A stretch of DNA of 64,000 nucleotides, taken from assembly GCF_050717515.1 (NCBI RefSeq), contig NZ_JBOITL010000039.1, positions 248,001-312,000 of the forward strand, written 5' to 3'. The notes under the pieces were generated by a model. That model was not told the origin of the DNA. It ran no database searches and saw only the letters and a list, made by a program, of their open reading frames with translations. Within the stretch, counting starts at the first letter, position 1. Each line of letters begins with the position of its first letter. Source of the stretch: Clostridium_AD sp050717515 (GTDB taxonomy: Bacteria > Bacillota > Clostridia > Clostridiales > Clostridiaceae). The translations under genes were made by a program, and so were the position numbers. Below are positions 1-8,645 of the stretch, piece after piece.

Positions 1-1222
1 CTTTTCCAGAGGCCGCTCCAGGAGATGCTGGCAAACCTTTTGCAATTACTGTAGCGTTCTTTAAATCTTCTACATCAAAATTAGGGTGAAGCAATGTATC
101 TAGTTGTTTTGGGTCAACCTTCATCATAGCTTCTTGTTTTGATAACATTCCATCTTCAACCAGTTCCACAGCAATTTTGAGTGCAGCCTGCGCTGTTCTC
201 TTGCCGTTTCTTGTTTGCAGGAAGTATAATTTCCCATCTTCAATTGTAAACTCCATGTCTTGCATATCTTTGTAGTGAGTTTCAAGAGTATTAACAATTG
301 CCATAAATTCGCCATATACTTTTGGCATATCTTTTCCAAGTTGTGATATATCTTGTGGTGTTCTTATTCCTGCAACAACGTCTTCACCTTGAGCATTCAT
401 TAAGTACTCAGCATATATTCCTTTTTCTCCAGTGGATGGGTTTCTTGAGAATGCAACACCAGTTCCTGATGTATCTCCCTTGTTACCAAATACCATTTCT
501 TGAACGCTTACTGCTGTTCCCCAGCTCCCTGGAATATCATTTAATCTTCTATACACGTTAGCACGAGGATTATCCCATGATCTAAATACTGCTGTAATAG
601 ACTCTATTAATTGACTTGTTGGATCACTTGGGAATTCCGCGCCTTTATCTTCTTTATAGAATTCTTTAAATTGTTTAACTAATTTTTTTAAATCATTAGC
701 ATCTAGCTCAGTATCGAATTTTACGCCTTTTGCTTCCTTCATATTATCCATAATGTTTTCAAAGTTTCTTTTTTCAACGCCCATAACAACGTCAGCAAAC
801 ATTTGGATAAATCTTCTATAAGAATCATAAGCAAATCTTGGGTTGTTTGTTAGTTTTGCCATAACTTCTACTGTTTCATCATTTAATCCAAGATTTAAAA
901 TTGTATCCATCATACCAGGCATTGATGCTCTTGCTCCGGATCTAACTGATACAAGCAATGGATTTTCTAAACTTCCAAATTTCTTTCCTGTAATTTTTTC
1001 AAGATCAGCCATTTTAGAATGTATTTCACTAACAATCTCAGATGCAATTAATTGTCCGTCTTCATAATATTTATTACAAGCTTCAGTAGTTACTGTAAAT
1101 CCCTGTGGTACTGGGATTCCAAGTGTGGTCATCTCTGCAAGGTTTGCACCTTTACCACCTAGAAGATTTTTCATTGAAGCATTCCCTTCACTAAAAAGAT
1201 AAACATATTTTTTATTTTCCAT
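1..1222 (-). CDS. ppdK: pyruvate, phosphate dikinase (N-terminal 407 residues; runs off window)
   Basis: PPDK interconverts pyruvate + ATP + Pi and phosphoenolpyruvate + AMP + PPi in the cytosol. The minus-strand frame opens at an ATG at 1222 with an AAGGGG ribosome binding site just upstream and stays open to the window edge. The start (MENKKYVYLFSEGNASMKN) and the glycine-rich GGKGANLAEM segment are typical of the PPDK nucleotide-binding domain, and the last visible residues (GLPASPGAASGK) are the linker leading into the phospho-histidine domain. That domain and the PEP/pyruvate barrel lie outside the window, so this is a window truncation, not a broken gene. The ccpN-like regulator lies directly upstream, which suggests local control of this gluconeogenic step. 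Confidence 0.95.
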   Translation of the reverse strand, partial: MENKKYVYLFSEGNASMKNLLGGKGANLAEMTTLGIPVPQGFTVTTEACNKYYEDGQLIASEIVSEIHSKMADLEKITGKKFGSLENPLLVSVRSGARASMPGMMDTILNLGLNDETVEVMAKLTNNPRFAYDSYRRFIQMFADVVMGVEKRNFENIMDNMKEAKGVKFDTELDANDLKKLVKQFKEFYKEDKGAEFPSDPTSQLIESITAVFRSWDNPRANVYRRLNDIPGSWGTAVSVQEMVFGNKGDTSGTGVAFSRNPSTGEKGIYAEYLMNAQGEDVVAGIRTPQDISQLGKDMPKVYGEFMAIVNTLETHYKDMQDMEFTIEDGKLYFLQTRNGKRTAQAALKIAVELVEDGMLSKQEAMMKVDPKQLDTLLHPNFDVEDLKNATVIAKGLPASPGAASGK

Positions 1223-1302
1223 TCCATACAACCCCTTCGATTATAAATTATATATGATAATGGGTTTAAAGTGTCCAACCTAGAACAAACAGTACCCACT
1301 TT

Positions 1303-1334
1303 CACTCACTTTAGTTAGCACTCACTTTAGTTAT
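1303..1334. repeat. two tandem 16-bp direct repeats in the ccpN-ppdK gap
   Basis: CACTCACTTTAGTTAG (1303-1318) is followed immediately by the same unit with one change in the last base (1319-1334). The pair ends exactly at the ccpN stop codon and lies about 80 bases upstream of the ppdK start. It could be an operator for the adjacent CBS-domain regulator or a simple slippage repeat; the sequence alone does not decide. Confidence 0.6.
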
Positions 1335-2003
1335 TTAGCCATTTTCGCCCATTTTTACAAATAATCTTGTGATATTAGTTTTGGATATTTTACCTACAAC
1401 TTGAAATATTTCTTTACCACTTTCAAATTTTCTTTCTACCACAGGTAGACTGTCTACCTCGTGCTCTATAATCTTTTGTGCGGCTAAATAAATACTATCT
1501 TCTTTTTCAACAAGCACTATATTGGGCATTCTAGTCATTATAATACCTACAGGTACTTTGTGCATATCCGTACCACCCATAGCCATTTTAAGAAAGTCTT
1601 TTCTTGATACGGCTCCAACTAAATTGCCATTACTATGTATAAATAAAGTACCTACATCATTCAAAAACAAATGTACTATAGCATCATAAACCATTGTTTC
1701 TTCTGTTGCCATTACAGGTTTAGACATTACATCTTTAACTTTAATATTTCTTATATAATCATAAACTAAACTATAAGAGGGTTTCTTTGAATACATATAT
1801 CCTACCTTAGGCCTTGCGTCTAAAATACCTGTCATTGTTAGTATTGCCAAATCTGGCCTTAGTGCAGCCCTTGTTACTCCTAGCTTATTTGCTAAGCGTT
1901 CACTGGTAATAGGTGGATTTTCTTTAACTAATCTTATAATCTCTTCTTGTCTTGGTGTTAGTTTAATTTTTCCCACCCTCTTTCTATTTAACTTACTAAA
2001 CAT
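1335..2003 (-). CDS. ccpN: CcpN-type transcriptional repressor (HTH + two CBS domains)
   Basis: Residues about 12-70 form a winged helix (TPRQEEIIRLVKENPPITSE ... RAALRPDLAILTMTG), strongly like B. subtilis CcpN/YqzB; residues about 75-220 are two CBS modules (VKDVMSKPVMATEETMVYDA and VPVGIIMTRMPNIVLVE). CcpN represses gluconeogenic genes in Bacillus, and in Firmicutes its relatives often sit beside ppdK. That is the case here, with ppdK next downstream. CBS domains probably sense adenine nucleotides. The start is uncertain: the ATG at 2003 has only a weak ribosome binding site, and an in-frame GTG ten codons in lies directly against an AGAAAGAGG. No YqfL-type PPDK regulatory kinase gene is visible in the window. 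Confidence 0.88.
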   Translation of the reverse strand: MFSKLNRKRVGKIKLTPRQEEIIRLVKENPPITSERLANKLGVTRAALRPDLAILTMTGILDARPKVGYMYSKKPSYSLVYDYIRNIKVKDVMSKPVMATEETMVYDAIVHLFLNDVGTLFIHSNGNLVGAVSRKDFLKMAMGGTDMHKVPVGIIMTRMPNIVLVEKEDSIYLAAQKIIEHEVDSLPVVERKFESGKEIFQVVGKISKTNITRLFVKMGENG

Positions 2004-2334
2004 GATATATAATTTCTATATTTGTTATATTTCTAATATTGGAAATACAAACGATTGCATAATGTATTATTATACTAGAATTTTACATACCATTTTTAAC
2101 ATTGTAACACATTTTAAATACATATTGTAGGGTTTTTCAAGGATTTTTTGTTTAAAACTATAAAATATTCCTATATTATTAATTTCTCATTAATAATATT
2201 TGGATAAGTTATACAAATAGTTAAATTTCCCCTTATATAAAGTGTGCAACTATTAGCTGCTCCCTTTATATAAGGGGAAATTTTATTGGTAGAGCTTCTA
2301 AAAGGTTAAAAATAAAATAACATCATTGTTTATA
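2004..2334. other. intergenic region between the DUF4342 gene and ccpN
   Basis: These 331 bases have no convincing reading frame. The only clear structure is the 20-bp perfect inverted repeat at 2223-2283 described separately; the rest is very AT-rich and should hold the ccpN promoter, which I could not assign confidently. Confidence 0.6.
2223..2283. terminator. perfect 20-bp inverted repeat, probable terminator
   Basis: The arms 2223-2242 (AAATTTCCCCTTATATAAAG) and 2264-2283 are exact reverse complements separated by a 21-base loop. It lies 50 bases past the stop of the DUF4342 gene, so it most likely ends that operon. The U-tract on the minus side is poor, so an mRNA-stabilising or regulatory hairpin is also possible. 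Confidence 0.6.
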
Positions 2335-2937
2335 TTATTTTTCCTCTTCTTGGTCTTCTTTTTCCTTATCAAATTTCACAGTATATTGGTATACATTTTC
2401 ATCACTACCATCTTTACTGCTTTGGGTAAAAGTATCTTTTGTGTCATTTAATTTTTCTTTTACATCGGAGCTCATATCGCTCATTCTACTTCTTACGTCT
2501 TCAACTGTATTTTTAATAATAGTATTAACTACTTCTACAGTACCATCTACTTTAGTTATCTCAATAGTAACCTTTGTAAGTACTGCTGTTAATAATCCAA
2601 GGCCAATTAGCGCAGGTACAAACCATCCAGCAAGTACTCCTGCTGCAATACCAGCATTAACAGGTATGTCCATAACTACATTTTCATCTTTTTTTACTTT
2701 TATTCTCGATACATTTCCTTTTCTAACAATATCCTTTATAGCTGCCATGAACTCATCCTTAGTGGCATACATTTCTTCCATATTGAATTTATTAGATTTT
2801 TTTTGCTTTGATTCGATATAAATAAGGGCATTAACTACATCACTATCACATTCCTCTAAGGCTTCTTTAGCCTCAGTATATGATACTCCTGTTCGCTCTT
2901 TGATGATGTCAATCTTTTCAAGTGTAATTTCTGACAT
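2335..2937 (-). CDS. UBA/TS-N domain plus DUF4342 membrane-associated protein
   Basis: The first 40 residues form a UBA/TS-N-like three-helix fold (EKIDIIKERTGVSYTEAKEA; elongation factor Ts and NAC carry the same type of domain). This is followed by a DUF4342-like region with a hydrophobic stretch (VLAGWFVPALIGLGLLTAVL) and an acidic, lysine-rich tail. I prefer the ATG at 2937, because the AAGGAGG lies nine bases upstream of it but touches the in-frame ATG at 2946. Function is unknown; the UBA-like part may bind ribosomes or other proteins, which is inference. It sits last in the era-recO operon. Confidence 0.75.
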   Translation of the reverse strand: MSEITLEKIDIIKERTGVSYTEAKEALEECDSDVVNALIYIESKQKKSNKFNMEEMYATKDEFMAAIKDIVRKGNVSRIKVKKDENVVMDIPVNAGIAAGVLAGWFVPALIGLGLLTAVLTKVTIEITKVDGTVEVVNTIIKNTVEDVRSRMSDMSSDVKEKLNDTKDTFTQSSKDGSDENVYQYTVKFDKEKEDQEEEK

Positions 2938-2981
2938 TAAAATCATCCTCCTTATATTTTTTCTTGGGTAGAGACCATTTA

Positions 2982-3731
2982 CTAGTTATTATATTCCCCT
3001 AAATAATTAAACATCTCTAGGCTCTTTGGCTTCCTCGTATAATTTTGAGAAATGATAATAGATAAAATTTTGTATAGCTCAATCTTTGTTGATTGTGAAA
3101 CACTTATTCTATTAATTTTATCCATACCAAAATTATTTAAGAATTTTAATGTATTATATGTTGGGTTTGATATATATATACTATTTACCTTTTCACATTC
3201 TTTACAAATAGGACCATAAGATTGTAAATCAATATTATTAGATATTGTTATTTTTTTTCTGCATCTAACACATTGTTCAAAATTCATTCCATAACCTGTG
3301 GCCTTTAAAAGTTTGGTTTCAAAGGCTCTTGCTAGAACTTCTATATCCATAACGTCATTTTTTATAAAATAGAAAGCACTAACAAAATCCTTAAAAAGTT
3401 CACTATTAGCCTCTTCATTTTCCATGGCAATATCAATTAATTCATTAAAATATGAAGCATAAGTAATTGTCTCCAGATCCCGTAATAGTTGCTGAAAAGA
3501 GTCTATAATCGTAACTTCATTTATTGTATATAAATTTCGCCCTTTGAAAAGTATAAACTCGCCATAAGAGCAAGGTAGTGTGGATGATACATATTTACTT
3601 TTATTTTTTCTGGCTCCCTTTGCTATTGCTGTTATTTTACCAAATTCTTCAGTAAAAAGCCAAACTAGCTTATCAGATTCTTTAAATTCTTGAGTTTTTA
3701 TGACAATAGCTCTAGTTTTTAAAATTGACAG
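2982..3731 (-). CDS. recO: DNA repair protein RecO, apparent CTG start
   Basis: RecO helps load RecA onto SSB-coated DNA in the RecFOR pathway. The frame is open continuously from 3731 to 2982 (249 residues, the usual RecO length). It reads SILKTRAIVIKTQEFKESDK at the N-terminus (OB fold) and carries a four-cysteine zinc motif (CVRCRKK ... ICKEC) in the C-terminal half. No ATG, GTG or TTG occurs in frame before the conserved N-terminus. The only usable codon is CTG at 3731, with GGGGATGA about seven bases upstream and an in-frame stop five codons before it. The first ATG is far inside (3425) and would delete the OB domain. It begins 11 bases after the era stop, consistent with coupled translation. 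Confidence 0.88.
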   Translation of the reverse strand: MSILKTRAIVIKTQEFKESDKLVWLFTEEFGKITAIAKGARKNKSKYVSSTLPCSYGEFILFKGRNLYTINEVTIIDSFQQLLRDLETITYASYFNELIDIAMENEEANSELFKDFVSAFYFIKNDVMDIEVLARAFETKLLKATGYGMNFEQCVRCRKKITISNNIDLQSYGPICKECEKVNSIYISNPTYNTLKFLNNFGMDKINRISVSQSTKIELYKILSIIISQNYTRKPKSLEMFNYLGEYNN

Positions 3732-3742
3732 AAAATCATCCC

Positions 3743-4624
3743 CTACTTATACCCTAATTCCTTCAAAATACTTGAAGTATCTCTCCACTCTTTCTTTACC
3801 TTTACCCATAATCTTAGGTTTACTTTTTCGCCTAAAAATTTCATTACATCTTGTCTTGCATAAGTAGAAATTTGCTTAAGTGTTTTTCCACCTTTTCCAA
3901 TTATTATACCCTTATGGGAATCTTTTTCACATAGCAAATTAGCTTCAATATGATACATGTTTCTATCATCTCGTTTCATAGAAATGATTTCTATTGCTAT
4001 TCCATGAGGTACTTCTTGGGATAATAGCTTCAAAGCCTTTTCTCTTATGATTTCAGTAATAATAAATCTTTCTTGTTGGTCTGTAATCATATCCTCTGGG
4101 TAATATAGTGGTCCCTCTGGAATATTATCCACTACAAGTTTAGTAACTATATCAACATTTTTACCTTTTATAGCAGCTATAGGTATTATTTCTTTAAAGT
4201 CAAAATACTGAGAATAACTCTGAATAGTTTTAGCTACTCTCTCTTGGGTGTTTTCATCAATCTTATTAACTAATAAAAACACTGGAATTTTACTCTCTTT
4301 TAGTTGTTCTAGAATATGCATATCACCTTTGTCAATTTCATCTCCTGGTGTAGTTATAAATAAAATCACATCTACTTCACTTGTAGATTGCTGCGCTACT
4401 TTAACCATATATTCTCCTAGTTTATGTCTAGGTTTATGCATTCCTGGAGTATCTACAAATATTATTTGAGAATCTTTAGTTGTCAAAATAGTTTGTATAT
4501 TGTTTCTTGTAGTTTGGGGTCTATTAGACACAATTGATAATTTTTCCCCCATAATGTAATTTATTAATGTAGATTTACCTACATTAGGTCTTCCTATAAT
4601 AGTTACGAATCCCGATTTAAACAT
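3743..4624 (-). CDS. era: GTPase Era
   Basis: Era is an essential GTPase that binds the 3' end of 16S rRNA and assists 30S maturation. The 293-residue protein has the G1 motif GRPNVGKST, G3 DTPGMHK, G4 NKID, and a C-terminal KH domain with GIIIGKGGKTLKQI. Full length. It sits between cdd and recO, the order seen in many Firmicutes, in the same transcript as ybeY and pgpH. Confidence 0.98.
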   Translation of the reverse strand: MFKSGFVTIIGRPNVGKSTLINYIMGEKLSIVSNRPQTTRNNIQTILTTKDSQIIFVDTPGMHKPRHKLGEYMVKVAQQSTSEVDVILFITTPGDEIDKGDMHILEQLKESKIPVFLLVNKIDENTQERVAKTIQSYSQYFDFKEIIPIAAIKGKNVDIVTKLVVDNIPEGPLYYPEDMITDQQERFIITEIIREKALKLLSQEVPHGIAIEIISMKRDDRNMYHIEANLLCEKDSHKGIIIGKGGKTLKQISTYARQDVMKFLGEKVNLRLWVKVKKEWRDTSSILKELGYK

Positions 4625-4678
4625 ATATCCTCCTTCTGGTTATCTTAAGTAGATAGTAATTAAGAATCTTTTTCTATC

Positions 4679-5077
4679 TTACTTTAATAAATCTTCTTTA
4701 GTAAACGCGCCTGGTAATATTTCTTCCATAGTCTTTATTATATAATCATCTTCACTTTTTACTAATATAATATCAATATCTTTTGTGGCAAATTCTACTA
4801 TAACTTGTCTGCAAATACCACATGGATAGGTATGGGTGGACATATCACCAACTATAGCAATAGCTTTAATTTTTTTATGTCCCTCGGATATAGCTTTAAA
4901 AATTGCAGTTCTTTCGGCACAATTAGCAGCACCATAAGAAGCATTTTCTATGTTGCATCCAGTATATATTGAATCATCTTCTGTAACAACAGCTGCACCA
5001 ACTTTAAATTTTGAATATGGCACATAAGCATTTTCTCTAGCATCTATTGCAATTTTAGCTAACTTTTTATAATCCAT
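4679..5077 (-). CDS. cdd: cytidine deaminase
   Basis: Small homotetrameric-type cytidine deaminase that converts cytidine and deoxycytidine to uridine forms in pyrimidine salvage. Zinc ligands and the catalytic glutamate are in CAERTAIF and PCGICRQ. I start at the ATG at 5077 (MDYKKLAKIAIDARENAY), 11 bases after AGGGG; an in-frame GTG four codons earlier overlaps that ribosome binding site. 132 residues, the normal size. Adjacent to era, a common Firmicute arrangement. Confidence 0.95.
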   Translation of the reverse strand: MDYKKLAKIAIDARENAYVPYSKFKVGAAVVTEDDSIYTGCNIENASYGAANCAERTAIFKAISEGHKKIKAIAIVGDMSTHTYPCGICRQVIVEFATKDIDIILVKSEDDYIIKTMEEILPGAFTKEDLLK

Positions 5078-5224
5078 TAATACACACACCCCTAAATAAT
5101 TAATTTTAGATCACATGATAATAAATAACAATTAGAAATCACGTATATCAATTATATCATTAAATATTAGTATTTCAATAATATTATGTTATATATATAT
5201 ATGCAACTGAAACCGACTATAATA

Positions 5225-5923
5225 TTATCCTAAAACTTTAAATAATAACAGGGTTAATAAAGTTCCAAAAATACCTCCAAAAAACACTTCTAAGATAGAA
5301 TGAATTTGTGAATCCACTCTACTTTGCGCAACAATTACAGCTAGCAAATAAGATAATACCATAATCAAGGGTTCAGTAGTTAATATTGTTATAGCTGTTG
5401 CTACTGAAAAAGCTATTGTACTGTGACCACTTGGCATTCCCCCCCTAAATGGAGTTCCCTCATCATAAATTGACTTAACTACTACTGCTGCAATACAAAC
5501 TATAACTAATATAAAAAATATCCTGTCAGGGTTAGATTTTTTAAGTTTTGCCATCATCGTTCTATTTAATGGAGTTAATCTATCCCAAAATATAACATAG
5601 CCTACTAGTACTGAATTTATAGCAGTTACTAGCACTGCACCTGCGGCAACATTCTTAGCAATTTTCGCTAATGGGTGATAAAAATTTGTTGTAGCATCTA
5701 TAGCGCATTCTACTGCAGTATTTATCATTTCAGCCACTATAACCAAGGTTATAGTTATGGTTATAATCAAAAGTTCTATTCTTGACAAATCATAAAAAAA
5801 AGTGGCAGACAGCACTATTATTGCAGCTATCATATGTATCTTCATATTTCTCTGCGTTCGAATGGAATATATAATACCTTCAATAGCATAATTAAAACTA
5901 TCAACCATTTTTTTCACTTTCAT
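5225..5923 (-). CDS. diacylglycerol/undecaprenol kinase fused to a PAP2-like phosphatase
   Basis: Residues about 1-115 are a DgkA-type membrane kinase (AEMINTAVECAIDATTN matches the conserved active-site helix). Residues about 125-232 are a PAP2-type domain with GGMPSGHSTIAF and SRVDSQIHSILEVFFG. The two activities are formally opposed: lipid-alcohol phosphorylation versus lipid-phosphate dephosphorylation. In Gram-positives the kinase usually acts on undecaprenol. The final PAP2 aspartate of the HxxxD triad is replaced by glutamate and the C1 motif is atypical, so the phosphatase half needs caution. ATG at 5923 has AAGGTGG upstream. About six to seven membrane segments are expected. Confidence 0.88.
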   Translation of the reverse strand: MKVKKMVDSFNYAIEGIIYSIRTQRNMKIHMIAAIIVLSATFFYDLSRIELLIITITITLVIVAEMINTAVECAIDATTNFYHPLAKIAKNVAAGAVLVTAINSVLVGYVIFWDRLTPLNRTMMAKLKKSNPDRIFFILVIVCIAAVVVKSIYDEGTPFRGGMPSGHSTIAFSVATAITILTTEPLIMVLSYLLAVIVAQSRVDSQIHSILEVFFGGIFGTLLTLLLFKVLG

Positions 5924-5986
5924 ACCTAACCACCTTTGAAAATATTGTAGGTCACCCTCGTCATTTTAAATAATTATTAATGTACT

Positions 5987-6487
5987 CTATCTAAATATTT
6001 TGAAATTACTCAATATTTCCTCTTCTCTTTTTCTCATAAGGTTTTTTTGAGATTCCTCCATGTGATCATACCCTAACAAATGTAAAATTGAATGCACTGT
6101 AAGATATGCACATTCACGGATAAAGGAATGCCCAAACTCTTCACTTTGCTCTTTAGATTTTTCTAGTGATAATGCCACATCCCCAATTACTAATCTTTCA
6201 TCATTTAAATCACTTTGGTCAAATTTATAATCTATATACACATCTTTAAACACCTTGTTTTGTGGATAATCCAGCATTGGAAAGGATAGCACATCCGTTA
6301 TTTCATCTATGCTACGATACTTTGAATTTATTTTTTTAATTTCATCGTTGTCAATTAATATAACGCTTACTTCATTATCTATAATAAGCTTTTCCTCGAA
6401 AAGCGTATATTCAATGACCTCTTTTATAGCAGTTTCCAGCTCCTTTGTAACTGCTATCTTATTTTGCCTATTATCTATAAAAATCAT
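5987..6487 (-). CDS. ybeY: endoribonuclease YbeY
   Basis: Zinc-dependent RNase involved in 16S rRNA 3'-end maturation and rRNA quality control. The signature HSILHLLGYDHMEE supplies the three histidine ligands, and DVLSFPM is the other conserved block. 166 residues. Its ATG overlaps the TGA of pgpH (ATGA), so the two are translationally coupled. Confidence 0.97.
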   Translation of the reverse strand: MIFIDNRQNKIAVTKELETAIKEVIEYTLFEEKLIIDNEVSVILIDNDEIKKINSKYRSIDEITDVLSFPMLDYPQNKVFKDVYIDYKFDQSDLNDERLVIGDVALSLEKSKEQSEEFGHSFIRECAYLTVHSILHLLGYDHMEESQKNLMRKREEEILSNFKIFR

Positions 6488-8577
6488 ACTTGTTTTACTC
6501 CTTTATTATCTTTTTCCCATTTATCCAAGGGATATTCTATTCTCTCATGGTATATTCCTGAAAACACTTTTAAAAATGCCTTTCGTATTTTCTCTAAATC
6601 TTTTAGCGTTAGATCACAATTATCTAATTGCCCATCATTAAGTCTGCCTTTTATTATATTATTAACCATTTCCTCAATTTTATTTTTTGTATGATTTGGA
6701 ATTGATCTCACAGCTGCCTCCACTCCGTCCGCCAGCATTATAATTGCAGCTTCGCGGCTTTCAGGATTTGGTCCCTGATATCTAAAATCCTCTTCCTTAA
6801 TTTCCTCTGGAGCATCGCTAGAATTTTTCATAGTTACATAAAAATATTTAACTAAAGTTGTACCGTGATGTTGTTGTATAATATCTTGAATCGCCATAGG
6901 CACTTTATATTCCTTTGCAAGATCTAGGCCATCCTTTACATGTGAAATTATTATAAGTGTACTTAGATTAGGGGTTATCTTATCATGAGGATTATCATTT
7001 CCCAATTGATTTTCTTTGAAAAAATAAGGTCTCTTTATCTTGCCAATATCATGATAATAAGCAGAAACTCTCGCAAGCACAGGATTAGCACCAACTACTT
7101 CCGCTGCCACCTCTGAAAGATTCGCCACAAGTACAGAATGATGATAAGTTCCTGGGGCTTCTAAAAGCAACCTTTTTAACAGTGGGTGATTTGGATTTGA
7201 AAGTTCCAAAAGCTTCACTGTAGTCACTATATCAAAAAAACTTTCGAAAAATGGTAAAAACCCAATGGTAAGTACTCCAGATATAAGACTTGCAAAAGAC
7301 ACCATTCCCGCCTTTTTTAAAACATCAACTATACTATTGCTTAGTAAAAATCCCATAGAAAGATAAAGCGCCAAGTTTATCATTGCAATATATATAGCTG
7401 AATATAATATATCGTTCCTTTGTTGCATTTTCTTGAGTAACATAACTCCAGTAATAGAGTTTAGCACAGCTAGTACAGTAATTTCAAAATTAAAATTAAC
7501 TGCAACGCTAATTAGAATACAATTAAGAATATTTAAGCCTATGGATACCTCATCATCAATTAAAATAGCCATGAGCATAGGTATACAAGCTAGTGGAATT
7601 ACATACAGTGAAATTATACCTAGTATTCTAGCAAGCAATATAGCTATTATATTAAGAATATTAAGCATAATTAATTTTTTTATATCCTTAAATATTTCTG
7701 GTTGATACTTATATAAATAAAACCATTGAAGTAGAATAACTAAACATACAAGCCCTGCTAAACTTAAATATAAGGACCATTCAAAATTATTTGTATTATC
7801 TAGGAGCCCTAATGATTCAAGTAGCGCCTTTTGTTCAAAAGTTATTGGAGATCCTTCACTTACAATTATTTGGTCCTTCTTAATCATGATAGGTTTAACG
7901 CTTTTTCTCGCCGCTTCTATTAGAATCTCCGTTTTTTCTTTATCATAAATTGTATTAGCACGAACTTCTACATTTGCAATAGCCATTCCTATTTCTCTTA
8001 TATCCTTTGTAAAATTCGAGTCATTAAAAGCTGTAGCAATAAGACCCTTAGCCATTATAATTTCTTCAGGCTTATCTTCATTAATTATAAATGAAGCATC
8101 AAGGGTAGTCATTGTTTCTTTAAGAAATTTCTCGAGTTCAACAGCTTTTTTCTGATCTAATTTTATTAATGCCTGATATTTTTCATAGGTAAAATCAGTG
8201 ATAGGATTACTTTCCTTGAGTGAAGATATTTTTTCCTTTTCTGTTAATACTTTTTCATTTGAATTACTTGAATTTAACTTGTTTACTGCAGAAAATAATT
8301 TTCTAAAATTTTCTATAGCCTTCTCATTCACTGGAGCTTTAATTGTTTTTTTCTCTACATTTCCTACAGCCTTAGCTATGCTGACTTCTGTAGATACTTC
8401 ATTTTCAACTTCTCTAGGAGCTTTTATATCTATTTTCGCAATATCTCCCACATTTAATGTATATTTTTTGGGAACTAAAGCTGTTACTAAAATTGAACAC
8501 ATAACAACTGCCGTAATTATAAAAATCAAATATGGCTTTGCTTTATTAAGCGTCATTAGTTCTCTAATATTTTTCAT
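6484..8577 (-). CDS. pgpH: cyclic-di-AMP phosphodiesterase PgpH (7TM-HD receptor, YqfF)
   Basis: An N-terminal membrane helix leads into a long extracellular 7TMR-HDED region. A cluster of seven membrane helices and a cytosolic HD domain follow, with the HD pair in YYHDIGKIKRP and further ligands in IIISHVKDG and QQHHGTT. PgpH-family HD domains hydrolyse cyclic di-AMP to pApA. The start is placed at the ATG at 8577 (MKNIRELMTL), eight bases after AAGGTGGGG; the longer upstream frame has no better signal. 697 residues, normal for the family. In one transcript with yqfC, yqfD and ybeY. Confidence 0.95.
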   Translation of the reverse strand: MKNIRELMTLNKAKPYLIFIITAVVMCSILVTALVPKKYTLNVGDIAKIDIKAPREVENEVSTEVSIAKAVGNVEKKTIKAPVNEKAIENFRKLFSAVNKLNSSNSNEKVLTEKEKISSLKESNPITDFTYEKYQALIKLDQKKAVELEKFLKETMTTLDASFIINEDKPEEIIMAKGLIATAFNDSNFTKDIREIGMAIANVEVRANTIYDKEKTEILIEAARKSVKPIMIKKDQIIVSEGSPITFEQKALLESLGLLDNTNNFEWSLYLSLAGLVCLVILLQWFYLYKYQPEIFKDIKKLIMLNILNIIAILLARILGIISLYVIPLACIPMLMAILIDDEVSIGLNILNCILISVAVNFNFEITVLAVLNSITGVMLLKKMQQRNDILYSAIYIAMINLALYLSMGFLLSNSIVDVLKKAGMVSFASLISGVLTIGFLPFFESFFDIVTTVKLLELSNPNHPLLKRLLLEAPGTYHHSVLVANLSEVAAEVVGANPVLARVSAYYHDIGKIKRPYFFKENQLGNDNPHDKITPNLSTLIIISHVKDGLDLAKEYKVPMAIQDIIQQHHGTTLVKYFYVTMKNSSDAPEEIKEEDFRYQGPNPESREAAIIMLADGVEAAVRSIPNHTKNKIEEMVNNIIKGRLNDGQLDNCDLTLKDLEKIRKAFLKVFSGIYHERIEYPLDKWEKDNKGVKQV

Positions 8578-8645
8578 ATGCCATCCCCACCTTTTTTTCG
8601 CAAGTATTCTAAAAAATATACTGATTTTCATTTTCCTTAGAATTA

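Noticed and set aside
1315..1323. Possible second CIRCE element near ppdK (exact TTAGCACTC half site)
   Set aside because: No GAGTGCTAA follows at nine-base spacing; the half site arises from the tandem repeat.
5170..5212. TA-rich simple repeat between cdd and the kinase fusion as a functional element
   Set aside because: A short AT microsatellite in an AT-rich gap; nothing else supports a function.
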